Shown here piece after piece: positions 46,175 to 54,190 of a DNA stretch of 64,000 nucleotides (position 1 is its first letter; each line of letters opens with the position of its first letter). The position numbers and the translations under genes were made by a program. The stretch is taken from the NCBI RefSeq assembly GCF_000174355.1, contig NZ_ACIS01000008.1, forward strand, positions 62,001 to 126,000, read 5' to 3'. This DNA comes from Pseudogulbenkiania ferrooxidans 2002 (GTDB taxonomy: Bacteria; Pseudomonadota; Gammaproteobacteria; Burkholderiales; Chromobacteriaceae). The notes beneath the pieces were generated by a model. It searched no databases, was not told the origin of the DNA, and was given only the letters and a program-made list of their open reading frames with translations.

Positions 46175-46585
46175 CTAGCGCAGGGTAGTCAGGAAGGTGA
46201 GGAAGTCGCCCTTTTCCAGCGGGGTGCAGGCGCGCGACAGCACGTCGTCGCAGTTGCGGCGGAACCATTTTTCCACCTTGGCCGGGTCACGGAAGCGCTC
46301 CGGATTGACTGCGCTGGCCATCGGCCCGATCTTGCGGAAGCTCGGCGTCATGCCGCTGCGGCGCGGGTCGTCCGAGTGGCAGCTGGCGCAGCTGATCGCC
46401 TTGCCATCCTTGGTGTTGCGGCGATAGTAGAGTTCCTTGCCGCGTTCGGCGGAAAAGCCGCTGAACCCCGGCGCGGCCTGGCGCGCTTCCGCGGCGTAGC
46501 CCTGCAACAGCTCGGCAGGAGAGGAGGCGGCCTGGGCCAGGGGGGCGAGGCTGGCGGCCAGCAACAGCAGGAAGAGACGGGACAT
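46175..46585 (-). CDS. SHP-like mono-heme cytochrome (DUF1924)
   Basis: A 136-residue periplasmic protein with a signal peptide (residues 1-19, ending AQA) and one heme site CASCH at 66-70. The DUF1924/SHP family includes a high-spin cytochrome that binds oxygen or NO through a displaceable asparagine ligand; the physiological role is open. It is the first gene of a two-gene unit with the DHC gene 9 bases later. Confidence 0.88.
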   Translation of the reverse strand: MSRLFLLLLAASLAPLAQAASSPAELLQGYAAEARQAAPGFSGFSAERGKELYYRRNTKDGKAISCASCHSDDPRRSGMTPSFRKIGPMASAVNPERFRDPAKVEKWFRRNCDDVLSRACTPLEKGDFLTFLTTLR

Positions 46586-46632
46586 GGGCAGACTCCGGCA
46601 AGCAGGAAGAGCTTCCAGCCTAGGCGCGGAGC

Positions 46633-46683
46633 ATTAAGTTGCGCTTAAAACCCTGTCGATTCAATGGTTAATGTCGACTTAAG
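46633..46683. promoter_or_regulatory. Two PmrA/QseB-type direct-repeat boxes
   Basis: ATTAAG-N5-CTTAAA at 46633-46649 and GTTAAT-N5-CTTAAG at 46667-46683, 34 bases apart, resemble the YTTAAK-N5-YTTAAK sites of PmrA/QseB response regulators. They sit between the divergent SHP/DHC and cytochrome b genes. Confidence 0.5.
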
Positions 46684-46726
46684 CGTTCCGCCTTAGCGTA
46701 TCAGGGTCACATGGCGGAGAAGCATC

Positions 46727-47248
46727 ATGAATCCCTTCAATCGTTTGCGCTTGTTGCACTGGCTGGTCGCGGCCTTCTTCCTGTTCGGCTACCTGAGCGG
46801 CGACGACGGTGGCTTGCTGCACGTCTGGCTGGGTTACGGTCTGATCGCGGTGCTGCTGCTGCGCTTGCTGGCCCACCTCTCGAAAATCCGCGGCTTCCCG
46901 CCGTTGCTGCCGACCGCCGGCCAGTGGCAGGCGCGAGGTGTCCCGTTGCTGGGCAAGCTCTTGACGGTGCTGCTGTTGAGTGGCGCCGTGCTGACCGGGG
47001 GATCGGGCCTGATGATGGTCGACAACGCCCGGGTGCTGGGGCTGCCTGCGGCGCAGACGGCTGACGCCGCCATGGCGAGTGCGGATGGTGAGGAAGGCGA
47101 GGCGAGCGATGTCGCCAAGGAGGTGCACGAGGCTTCGGCCAACCTCACCCTGCTGTTGGCGGGTCTGCACATCGCCTACCTGCTGTGTTATCGCCGCCAC
47201 ATGGTGCTGACGATGATCCGGGGACAGGCGCGCCGTTCGCGTGCCTGA
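46727..47248 (+). CDS. Cytochrome b561/b6-type membrane protein
   Basis: A 173-residue inner-membrane protein with four helices and histidines spaced as heme b ligands (LLHWLVAAFF near residue 10, LHVWLGYGL near 32, ANLTLLLAGLHIAYLL near 140-155). It probably passes electrons from quinol to the DHC/SHP cytochromes encoded divergently. Its loop is Ala/Glu-rich with EASDVAKEVHE. A CTTCGGCCAAC word lies at 47133-47143. Confidence 0.85.
   Translation: MNPFNRLRLLHWLVAAFFLFGYLSGDDGGLLHVWLGYGLIAVLLLRLLAHLSKIRGFPPLLPTAGQWQARGVPLLGKLLTVLLLSGAVLTGGSGLMMVDNARVLGLPAAQTADAAMASADGEEGEASDVAKEVHEASANLTLLLAGLHIAYLLCYRRHMVLTMIRGQARRSRA
47133..47143 (+). repeat. CTTCGGCCAAC word inside the cytochrome b gene
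   Basis: Read in the gene as Ser-Ala-Asn, with GCTTCGGCCAACCT flank as in intergenic copies. Confidence 0.6.
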
Positions 47249-47345
47249 GAAAGCCGGCCGCCGTATGTCGCCGGCCGTCCTGGCCGGCTGCCGCGTGGGG
47301 AGGGCGCGCGACGCCCGGCCGGCCGCTCCCGCCGCGCGGTGTGTG

Positions 47346-47783
47346 CTACTTGGCGTGGCTCGCCAGGAGCAGGTTGACGTCGAGCCAGCCCTGGTGGGCA
47401 TCCTTGCCGGCACCGGCAAACGCCGTCAGCAGCAGCTTCGCCTGCTCGCGGTATAGCGACTCTTCCAGCTTGCGCCCCTCTGCCGTCAGCGTCAGCTCCT
47501 TCACCCGCTTGTCGTGCTCCGCGGCACGCGCTTCCACCAGCCCCATCTCCATGAGCTGGCGCAGCGGAATGTTGATCGCCTGCTTGGTCACGCCCAGCGC
47601 CGCCAGCAGCGCCTTGACGCTCAGCCCCGGCGTGTGCGCCACGAAGAACAGGATACGGTGGTGCACCCGCGCCAGGCCGCGCCGCGCCAGCATCTCGTCG
47701 GGTTTGGCGGTGAACGCCATATAGGCATGGAAGAAGGCCTCCATCGAGGCGCGCAGGTCGGGAGAAACGGGCGTGTCGGGCAT
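47346..47783 (-). CDS. MarR family transcriptional regulator
   Basis: A 145-residue winged-helix regulator (LSVKALLAALGVTKQAINIPLRQLMEMGLV recognition region; EHDKRVKELTLTAEG wing). It begins 77 bases from the divergent aminotransferase gene and is likely its repressor. The ligand is unknown. Confidence 0.87.
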   Translation of the reverse strand: MPDTPVSPDLRASMEAFFHAYMAFTAKPDEMLARRGLARVHHRILFFVAHTPGLSVKALLAALGVTKQAINIPLRQLMEMGLVEARAAEHDKRVKELTLTAEGRKLEESLYREQAKLLLTAFAGAGKDAHQGWLDVNLLLASHAK

Positions 47784-47807
47784 GTTGACGAGGGCCTGGT
47801 GCAGGCG

Positions 47808-47835
47808 TAAATTGGGTCAAAAAAATTGACATTTA
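47808..47835. promoter_or_regulatory. MarR-type operator overlapping a -35 element
   Basis: Inverted repeat GTCAA-AAAAA-TTGAC (47816-47830) with outer arms TAAAT/ATTTA. TTGACA at 47826-47831 would be a -35 hexamer for the aminotransferase gene, although the matching -10 is weak and the start codon is close. Confidence 0.45.
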
Positions 47836-47860
47836 TAAGTCCAGCCACTACGAGGGTAGC

Positions 47861-49009
47861 ATGTTTTCTGAACGCATCGAACGACTCAGCGGCTCGCTGA
47901 TCCGCGAAATCCTCGCCGCCGCCCAGCGCCACGAGGTGATTTCCTTCGCCGGCGGCCTGCCGGCTTCCAGCTGCCTGCCGGCGCTGGACTTTCCCGACGT
48001 GCCGCCGTCGCTGGCCCAATACGGCACCAGCGAGGGCGAACCGGAGCTGCGCGAGCAGATTGCCAAGGACGTGGCGCGCATCGGTCTGAGCTGCGACGCG
48101 TCGCAGGTGCTGGTGCTGTCCGGCTCGCAGCAGGCGCTCGACCTCGCCGCCAAGCTGTTCGTCGATCCGGGCACCCCGGTGATCACCGAAGGTCCGACCT
48201 ACCTCGCCGCGCTGCAGGTGTTCCGTCTGTTCGGCGCGCAGTTCCACACCGTGGAGCAGCAGGACGGCCAGTTGCCGGCCGCCACGCTGCAGGCCGCCAT
48301 CGCCGACAGCAAGGCCAAGCTCGCCTACCTGATCCCCACCTTCCAGAACCCGTCCGGCGCCTGCTACAGCGTCGAGACGCGCCAGGCGCTGGCGCGCGTG
48401 CTGGACGACGCCCACCTGCCGGTGATCGAGGACGATCCCTACCGCGCGCTGTCCTACGACGGCGACGCACCGGCTCCGCTGGTCACGCACTTGAAGAGCG
48501 CGCCGTGGATCTACTGCGGTTCGTTCTCCAAGACGCTGGCGCCGGGCCTGCGCATTGGCTACCTGATCGCTTCCAAGGAACTGATGCCGCATCTGCTCAA
48601 GCTGAAACAGGCGGTCGATCTGCATTCCAACCGTCTGGGCCAGTGGTTCATCGCACAGTGGCTGAAGAGCGGTGATTACCCCGCTCATCTCAAGCGTCTG
48701 CAGCAGAACTACAAGGTCGGCCGTGATGCGATGCAAGCCGCACTGGAGCGCCACTTCGCCGATCTGGCCGACTGGCAGGTGCCGCAAGGGGGCCTGTTCT
48801 TCTGGCTGACGTTGAAGAACAAGCGCGACACTCGCACCTTCCTCAAGCCGGCGCTGGAACAGCACAACGTCGCCTTCATGCCGGGCGAGGCGTTCTACGC
48901 CGATCCGGACACCGGCATCGGCCACCTGCGGCTCAACTTCAGCCATGCCACCCCGGAGCGCATTGAAGAAGGCATCGCGCGTCTGGCCGGCCTGATCCGC
49001 GCGGGTTGA
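47861..49009 (+). CDS. PLP-dependent aminotransferase (class I/II, LysN/MocR-aminotransferase-like)
   Basis: A 382-residue fold-type I aminotransferase without a DNA-binding domain. Visible motifs are EVISFAGGLPA at the N-terminus, GSQQALDL, PTFQNPSG, EDDPYRAL and the PLP lysine in CGSFSKTLAPGLRIGYL. Relatives act on aromatic amino acids, 2-aminoadipate or valine. Substrate is not predictable. The gene is divergent from marR and ends at a strong bidirectional terminator. Confidence 0.9.
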   Translation: MFSERIERLSGSLIREILAAAQRHEVISFAGGLPASSCLPALDFPDVPPSLAQYGTSEGEPELREQIAKDVARIGLSCDASQVLVLSGSQQALDLAAKLFVDPGTPVITEGPTYLAALQVFRLFGAQFHTVEQQDGQLPAATLQAAIADSKAKLAYLIPTFQNPSGACYSVETRQALARVLDDAHLPVIEDDPYRALSYDGDAPAPLVTHLKSAPWIYCGSFSKTLAPGLRIGYLIASKELMPHLLKLKQAVDLHSNRLGQWFIAQWLKSGDYPAHLKRLQQNYKVGRDAMQAALERHFADLADWQVPQGGLFFWLTLKNKRDTRTFLKPALEQHNVAFMPGEAFYADPDTGIGHLRLNFSHATPERIEEGIARLAGLIRAG

Positions 49010-49076
49010 CGCCGGCGAGACAAGTCAGGGCAGGGGAAGGGGGCAAGCCGCCGTCCTTCCTCGCCCGATGGAAAAG

Positions 49077-49114
49077 CAAAAAGCCTGACGGGGCATTCCG
49101 GTCAGGCTTTTTCG
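49077..49114. terminator. Bidirectional terminator between aminotransferase gene and oxyR
   Basis: Stem AAAAAGCCTGAC/GTCAGGCTTTTT (49078-49089 and 49101-49112) with an 11-base loop and T-runs both ways. Confidence 0.92.
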
Positions 49115-49131
49115 TCTCTGCGGGTCGTCGT

Positions 49132-50070
49132 TCAGGCCGGCTGCGCGTCTTCTTCCAGCATGGTGACGCCCGGCAGGCCTGAACGGAATACCGCCTGCTG
49201 CAGCGTGGTGACCGCCTTGCGGCGGAAGTACTGCTTGCGCGTCACCAGCATCACGCGCCGCTGCGGCGCCGGCTGGCTGAACGGCACCACCGACAGCAGG
49301 GCATCGTCGGCCGGGCTGACCGAGGTGGCCGGCAGCACCGTCACCCCCATGCCGCTCGCCACCATGTGGCGGATGGTGTTGAGCGAGCTGCCCTGCAGGG
49401 TGCTGGCCAGGCTGCCGGACTGGTGCTGGCGCGTGGCCAGCTCGCTGCACGACTGCAGCACCTGGTCGCGGAAGCAGTTGCCCTGGTTGAGCAGCAACAC
49501 GCTCTCCTCGGCCAACTGGCTGGGGCGCACCATCGGCTGTTTCTCCCACGGATGCCCCTTCGGCGTGGCCACCACGAACGGCTCGTCGTAGAGCGGGTAG
49601 GCCACCGTGCCCGGCTCCTCGAACGGGTCGGCCACGATGATGGCGTCGACTTCGCCGCGCTTGAGCATCTCGGCCAAGCGCGCCGTGTAGTTCTCCTCGA
49701 GAATCAGCGGCATGTCCGGGGCCAGGATGCGCAGCGCCGGGATCAGCTTGGGCAGCAGGTAAGGGCTGATGGTGAAGATCACCCCCAGCTTGAGCGGCCC
49801 CACCAGCTCGTTCTGGTGTTCGCCGGCCAGTCGCTTCACCGTTTCCGCTTCTTCCAGCACGCGCTGGGCCTGCTCGATCACGCGCTCGCCGATATCGGTC
49901 ACCGCCACCTCGGGGCCGCCGCGTTCGAACAGGGTGATGCCCAGTTCGTCCTCCAGCTTCTTGATGGCGATCGACAGCGTCGGCTGGCTGACATAGCAGC
50001 TCTGGGCCGCGCGGCCGAAGTGGCGCTCGCGCGCCACCGCCACGATGTAACGCAGTTCGGTCAGCGTCAT
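49132..50070 (-). CDS. oxyR: Hydrogen peroxide-sensing regulator OxyR
   Basis: LysR-type regulator of the peroxide response. The 312-residue protein has the N-terminal helix-turn-helix (MTLTELRYIVAVARERHFGR) and the two redox cysteines at C199 and C208 (NQGNCFRDQVLQSC), at the same residue numbers as in E. coli OxyR. It lies directly downstream of minE with a 3-base gap, an order seen in Neisseria-like genomes. Confidence 0.94.
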   Translation of the reverse strand: MTLTELRYIVAVARERHFGRAAQSCYVSQPTLSIAIKKLEDELGITLFERGGPEVAVTDIGERVIEQAQRVLEEAETVKRLAGEHQNELVGPLKLGVIFTISPYLLPKLIPALRILAPDMPLILEENYTARLAEMLKRGEVDAIIVADPFEEPGTVAYPLYDEPFVVATPKGHPWEKQPMVRPSQLAEESVLLLNQGNCFRDQVLQSCSELATRQHQSGSLASTLQGSSLNTIRHMVASGMGVTVLPATSVSPADDALLSVVPFSQPAPQRRVMLVTRKQYFRRKAVTTLQQAVFRSGLPGVTMLEEDAQPA

Positions 50071-50073
50071 GGC

Positions 50074-50337
50074 TTAGCGTTCGTGCTCCGGCAACACGAT
50101 GTTGACCTCCAGCACCTCGAAGTTGTCCTGGCGCTCGAGGTTGACCTTGATGTCGTCCAGGTTGACCGCCACGTAGCGCGAGATCACCTCCATCAGCTCG
50201 CGCTGCAATGCCGGCAGGTAGTCCGGGGCGCCGGCACGGCCGTTGCGCTCGTGAGCCAGGATGATCTGCAGGCGCTCACGCGCCACCTCGGCCGATTTCT
50301 TACGCTTGCTGCCGAACAAAATGTCCATCAGCGACAT
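50074..50337 (-). CDS. minE: Cell division topological specificity factor MinE
   Basis: Drives pole-to-pole oscillation of MinD. The 87-residue protein has the amphipathic N-terminus (MSLMDILFG) and the MinD-binding segment [15 protein letters not shown], with the C-terminal topological domain. It follows minD by 3 bases. Confidence 0.96.
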   Translation of the reverse strand: MSLMDILFGSKRKKSAEVARERLQIILAHERNGRAGAPDYLPALQRELMEVISRYVAVNLDDIKVNLERQDNFEVLEVNIVLPEHER

Positions 50338-50340
50338 GGC

Positions 50341-51153
50341 TTAGCCTCCGAACAGTCGTTTGAGGAGCCCAACCTTCGGGACGTCGAGGAAACGCATCGG
50401 GCGATCCTCGCCGAGGAAGCGCGACACCACGTCGGCGTAGGCCTCGGAGGCATCGGTCCCCTTGAGGTGGATGGCCGGCGTGCCCGAGTTGGAAGCCTGC
50501 AGCACCACCTGCGATTCCGGGATCACCCCCAAGAGCGACACGCGCAGGATTTCCTTGACGTCGTCGACCGACAACATCTCGCCCTTTTCCACGCGGCTCG
50601 GCGAATAGCGCGTGATCAGCAGGTGTTCCTTGACCGGTTCACGGCCCTCGATGGCACGGCGCGACTTGGACGACAGGATGCCGAGGATGCGGTCGGAGTC
50701 GCGCACCGACGACACTTCCGGGTTGGTCACGATCAGCGCCTCGTCGGCGAAGTAGAGCGCCATCAGCGCGCCCTTCTCGATGCCCGCCGGCGAATCGCAG
50801 ACGATGAAGTCGAAGTTCATCGTGGCCAGGTCGTTCAGCACCTTTTCCACGCCTTCTTCGGTCAGCGCATCCTTGTCGCGGGTCTGCGAGGCCGGCAGCA
50901 CGTACAGGTTGTCGCAGTTCTTGTCCCTGATCAGCGCCTGGTTCAGCGTGGCCTCGTTGTTGACCACGTTGATCAGGTCGTACACCACGCGCCGCTCGCA
51001 GCCCATGATCAGGTCGAGGTTTCTGAGACCGACGTCGAAATCGATGACCACGGTCTTGTGGCCGCGCAGGGCCAGCCCGGAAGCGAAGCTGGCGCTGGTG
51101 GTGGTCTTGCCGACGCCGCCCTTGCCGGATGTCACGACGATGATTTTTGCCAC
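50341..51153 (-). CDS. minD: Septum site-determining ATPase MinD
   Basis: Membrane-associated ATPase that carries MinC. The 270-residue protein has the deviant Walker A KGGVGKTT at residues 11-18, the CDSPAGIE switch region, and the C-terminal amphipathic membrane helix (VGLLKRLFGG). Between minC and minE. Confidence 0.97.
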   Translation of the reverse strand: MAKIIVVTSGKGGVGKTTTSASFASGLALRGHKTVVIDFDVGLRNLDLIMGCERRVVYDLINVVNNEATLNQALIRDKNCDNLYVLPASQTRDKDALTEEGVEKVLNDLATMNFDFIVCDSPAGIEKGALMALYFADEALIVTNPEVSSVRDSDRILGILSSKSRRAIEGREPVKEHLLITRYSPSRVEKGEMLSVDDVKEILRVSLLGVIPESQVVLQASNSGTPAIHLKGTDASEAYADVVSRFLGEDRPMRFLDVPKVGLLKRLFGG

Positions 51154-51189
51154 GATGATTCCCTTGATTAACCAGTGATGGAGTGTTCG

Positions 51190-51897
51190 TTATTCGCCGA
51201 GCGCGGTGATCACCAGGCGCTCGTTCTCGAGGAAGACCTGAGCCGGCTTGCCGCGGATGCTGTCGGGCAGCGCCTGCTCGATGGTTCGATAGACGCCGGC
51301 GATCGACACCAGTTCAGCTTCCATGCATTGGGTGAAGATGCGCGCCGCGGTATTGCCGCGCGCGCCGGCCAGGGCGCGGCCGCGCAGCGGGGCGTAGACG
51401 TGGATGTTGCCGTCGGCGATCACTTCGGCGCCGGCGCTGACCATCGCCAGCACCACCAGATCGCCGCCCTTGGCATAGATCTGCTGGCCGGCCCGGACCG
51501 GGCGGTCGATGATCATCGTCGGGGCGCTGGCGGGGCCCTCCGGCGCCGCCGGTACCTCGTTGGCCGCCGGCTTGCTGGCGATCACCTGGCCGGTGACATG
51601 GGCCAGGCCGAAGCGGTGCGCCAGTTCCTCGAGCGCCGGGTCCGGGTGGCGCAGCGCCACGACGCGGAAGCCGTAGTGGCCGAGCAGGGGCAGCACGCGG
51701 TCGAGGGCGAGATCGGCTGGGTTGTCGAGCGCGGCCACGTCGAGCACCACGGCTTCGGCGGCGGAAGGTTTGGCGCGGTTGCCGAAGCGGCTTTCCAGTG
51801 CCTGGGTCAGCTCGTCGAGATGGTTGCTGCGCAGTACGAAGGCCAGCACGTCGAGGCTGGCCGATTTGATGTCGTAGGTGTTCGCCGTCTGGCTCAT
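51190..51897 (-). CDS. minC: Septum site-determining protein MinC
   Basis: FtsZ assembly inhibitor. The 235-residue protein has an N-terminal FtsZ-binding domain (about residues 1-110) and the C-terminal beta-helix with VRAGQQIYAKGGDLVVLA and the RGRALAGARGNTAARIF signature. First gene of the minC-minD-minE-oxyR unit. Confidence 0.95.
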   Translation of the reverse strand: MSQTANTYDIKSASLDVLAFVLRSNHLDELTQALESRFGNRAKPSAAEAVVLDVAALDNPADLALDRVLPLLGHYGFRVVALRHPDPALEELAHRFGLAHVTGQVIASKPAANEVPAAPEGPASAPTMIIDRPVRAGQQIYAKGGDLVVLAMVSAGAEVIADGNIHVYAPLRGRALAGARGNTAARIFTQCMEAELVSIAGVYRTIEQALPDSIRGKPAQVFLENERLVITALGE

Positions 51898-52255
51898 GTC
51901 GCTGTAATAATACCTAAAGATAGATTTCTTCTATGAAGGCGAGTGTACTGGCTTGCGGCGGGGCTTTCAATGAAAGTCGCACGCTCTGGCGGGCGTGCTG
52001 CCGTCATGGATTTGTAATGCTGACGTGTTGTGATATTGTCATGCCCTCATGCCCCGCTGCCGGGGTTTTTTGCCGTCTGGAGTGTTGCAAAAAACCCAAC
52101 AGATTAGGGGCTTAGTAGATTGTGCAATGCAACAAACAGGTTGACCGGAAGGCAGGCTTTGGTTAAAGTGCAATTGCTGCATCGCACAATGCGACAGAGG
52201 TACAGGGTTTGTTGCTGTTGTCGCTGGGTTACTTCCCAACTATTCAGGAGTCATT
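51898..52255. promoter_or_regulatory. minC/phasin divergent control region with two PhaR-type sites
   Basis: No gene. The 13-base word ATTGTGCAATGCA at 52119-52131 recurs in inverse orientation at 52178-52190 (one mismatch), each containing TGC-N3-GCA as in sites of the PHB-responsive repressor PhaR. A GCAATTGC palindrome lies at 52170-52177. AGGAG precedes the phasin ATG. Confidence 0.5.
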
Positions 52256-52804
52256 ATGTTTACTACTACTCAAGAACTGACCGCTCTTGGACAGGCGCAA
52301 TTCGATAAAGCTGTACGCCTGTCTTCCCTCTTGCTGGGCAGCGCCGAGCGTTTCGCCGCTCTGCAGTTCGACCTGAGCCGCAAGGTGCTGGCCGAAAACG
52401 CCCAGCTGTTCAAGACCCTGGTCGACATCAAGGATCCGAAGGCTCTGGTCGAGCTGCCGGCAGGTCTGGCTCAGCCGGCCCTGGACAAGGCCTTCGTTGC
52501 CGCCCGTAGCGTGTACGACGCCGCGGTGACCACCCAGGGCGAACTGACCGCCTTCGTCGAAGAGCAGGTTGCCGAGTCCAACAAGGCCGTGCTGTCCACC
52601 ATCGACAAGCTGGCCAAGAACGCTCCGGCCGGTTCCGACGTTGCCGTCAGCGCGCTGAAAAACTTCGTGACCTCGTCCAACGCCGCCTTCGAAAGCGTGT
52701 CGCAGACCGCCAAGAAAGTCGGCAGCGAACTGGCTGAAGCCGGTGTGCAGGCTGCGACCAAGTCCGCCAAGGTCGCTTCCGCTGCTGTTGCCAAGAAGGC
52801 CTGA
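52256..52804 (+). CDS. Phasin family protein
   Basis: Coats polyhydroxyalkanoate granules. The 182-residue protein is helical throughout, with the phasin_2 pattern (QFDKAVRLSSLLLGSAERF, DLSRKVLAENAQLFKTLVD) and an Ala/Lys-rich C-terminus. Codon use is strongly biased, as expected of a highly expressed gene. No PHA synthase is in the window. Confidence 0.9.
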   Translation: MFTTTQELTALGQAQFDKAVRLSSLLLGSAERFAALQFDLSRKVLAENAQLFKTLVDIKDPKALVELPAGLAQPALDKAFVAARSVYDAAVTTQGELTAFVEEQVAESNKAVLSTIDKLAKNAPAGSDVAVSALKNFVTSSNAAFESVSQTAKKVGSELAEAGVQAATKSAKVASAAVAKKA

Positions 52805-52835
52805 TCGGGCTGGCACCGCGCCGAAGCAAGATTTT

Positions 52836-52870
52836 GACAAACCCCTTTCGCGAAGCGGAAGGGGTTTGTC
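52836..52870. terminator. Strong hairpin after the phasin gene
   Basis: GACAAACCCCTT pairs with AAGGGGTTTGTC (52836-52847, 52859-52870) with a small inner stem. There is no long T-run, so it may act as a stabiliser as well as a terminator. Confidence 0.7.
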
Positions 52871-52898
52871 GTGTAACCGGGAAGGCTGTGGAGGCAAT

Positions 52899-52996
52899 AA
52901 CGTATCGGGAGCGGTCCGGCTTTGCCGGGTCCGGTAGCGTCTCGACAGGATACGTTGCCAGCAGCCTGGAAACCCGCCGCAAGGCGGGTTTTTTTA
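52899..52996 (+). ncRNA. Possible structured small RNA downstream of phasin gene
   Basis: A long-range stem AACGTATC/GATACGTT (52899-52906 and 52949-52956) encloses a GC-rich inner hairpin and is followed by a perfect terminator AACCCGCC-GCAA-GGCGGGTT-TTTTT (52971-52995). This could be a 3'-derived or independent sRNA. No promoter was identified. Confidence 0.35.
52971..52996 (+). terminator. Intrinsic terminator
   Basis: Stem AACCCGCC/GGCGGGTT (52971-52978, 52983-52990), tetraloop GCAA, then TTTTT. It overlaps the last codon of the convergent 6PGDH-like gene. Confidence 0.88.
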
Positions 52997-53734
52997 TGGG
53001 CGTGGCTGGCTGAGGGAGTCGAAGATGGCCTGCAGGGCGAGACCCTGGCCCAGTGCCAGCTCGATCAGCTGGGTCAGGATCAGGGCGTAGTGGCTTTGCT
53101 GGTAGGCGGGCAGGGCAAAGTGTGCCAGCAATTGCCAGGGATCGTGTGCTTCCTGCTGCGGTGGGTGCTGCGCCAGGTAGAGCCGGGACAGTTGCAACAG
53201 GTTGGCGGCCAGCTCCTTTTGCTGGCTGAAGAAATGGTTCCAGTCCGGTGGGCGCGGCGTTTCGCCGGGGGCGGTCCAGCCCGCCTGCAGCAGCAAGCCG
53301 AAGGCGTAGCTCAGGGCCTCGAATACCGTTGCCACAAAATGGCCGCTGCCGGCGGGGCCGCAGTGCAGCCAGGCACCCGGCAAGGGCGCCAGCGCATCCA
53401 GCACCGGCCTGGCGCCGTCCAGCGCGCGGTCCGAGCCGCCCACGAACAGGGCGAAGCCTTGCTGCACTCCCGGGGCTTGCCAGTTGGCCGCCGCGTCGAC
53501 GTAGCCCAGCCCGAGCTCCCGGCAGTGCCGCTCCCGGGCGGCACAGCTGTCCGGGGTGGCGCGCTTCAGGTCCAGCAGCACGCCGCCGTACTGCAGCGCC
53601 TGCCAGTCGGCGGCAAAAGCGTCGGAAGCCGGCGGGGAAGGAAAGGGCTCGGCCGGCAAGCCGAACCCCTGCGCCGTCAGGCGGCGTCGAATCCATTCGA
53701 GGTAGGGCTCGTTACCGAGCGTGATGATTTGCAT
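52994..53734 (-). CDS. Compact 6-phosphogluconate dehydrogenase-like protein
   Basis: A 246-residue protein whose middle resembles the beta-hydroxyacid dehydrogenase family: GLGYVDAAANWQAPGVQQGF, LFVGGSDRALDGARPVLDAL and CGPAGSGHFVATVFEALSYAF correspond to the substrate and catalytic segments of 6PGDH. The N-terminal nucleotide site is degenerate (IITLGNEPYLEWIRRRL, no GxGxxG) and the catalytic lysine of the GHxxKM motif is replaced (GHFVAT). It may be a non-catalytic or altered-function relative. The ATG at 53734 is preferred; an upstream start at 53782 adds 16 residues. Confidence 0.65.
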   Translation of the reverse strand: MQIITLGNEPYLEWIRRRLTAQGFGLPAEPFPSPPASDAFAADWQALQYGGVLLDLKRATPDSCAARERHCRELGLGYVDAAANWQAPGVQQGFALFVGGSDRALDGARPVLDALAPLPGAWLHCGPAGSGHFVATVFEALSYAFGLLLQAGWTAPGETPRPPDWNHFFSQQKELAANLLQLSRLYLAQHPPQQEAHDPWQLLAHFALPAYQQSHYALILTQLIELALGQGLALQAIFDSLSQPRP

Positions 53735-54190
53735 GCTTCTCAAGACGTCAGGGGCGCGGAGTCGAGGGTCTGCATGAGGCACGGGATGAACCAGCCCAGT
53801 GCCCTGTCAGCTTGTGGCTCCTTGCCGTCTTCGACGTGTTTCACGATCAGTTACCCATTATCCACGTAGGGCTGGGCCAGCGAAAGCGGCAAATAGCCGG
53901 CGCCGAGTCCCTTTAGCTATAACTGCCACTTGCCGGCGAGAGAGAGGGTGGTGGTGAGCGCATCCTGTCTTTCGCGCCGCGACGAGGAGGGTGCCAGCCG
54001 CTGCGCGAAGTATCGCCTGGCGCCGTCATGGCGGATGACGTGCGACGGGGACGGTTCGGGATGCTGCGCCAGCGGGGGTATCGTTGCCGGACGCGCAGCG
54101 GTATGGGTGTCGCCGGCATGCTGGCCGAAGCGGCCAGCGGAAACAACAAAGCCGGCGAATCGCCGGCTTGCTGGTCGTTCAGAGGAGGGC
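53735..54190. other. Spacer between 6PGDH-like gene and ppa
   Basis: About 455 bases with only a terminator for ppa near its right end. No convincing gene, repeat or RNA was seen; the promoter of the 6PGDH-like gene should be at the left end. Confidence 0.4.
54148..54171 (-). terminator. Terminator of ppa
   Basis: Perfect stem AAGCCGGCGA/TCGCCGGCTT (54149-54158 region pairing to 54169) immediately after the ppa stop; on the minus strand it runs into TTTGTTG. Confidence 0.75.

Noticed and set aside
53735-54190. A gene in the spacer before ppa
   Set aside because: Open frames there are antisense or low-complexity and lack ribosome sites.
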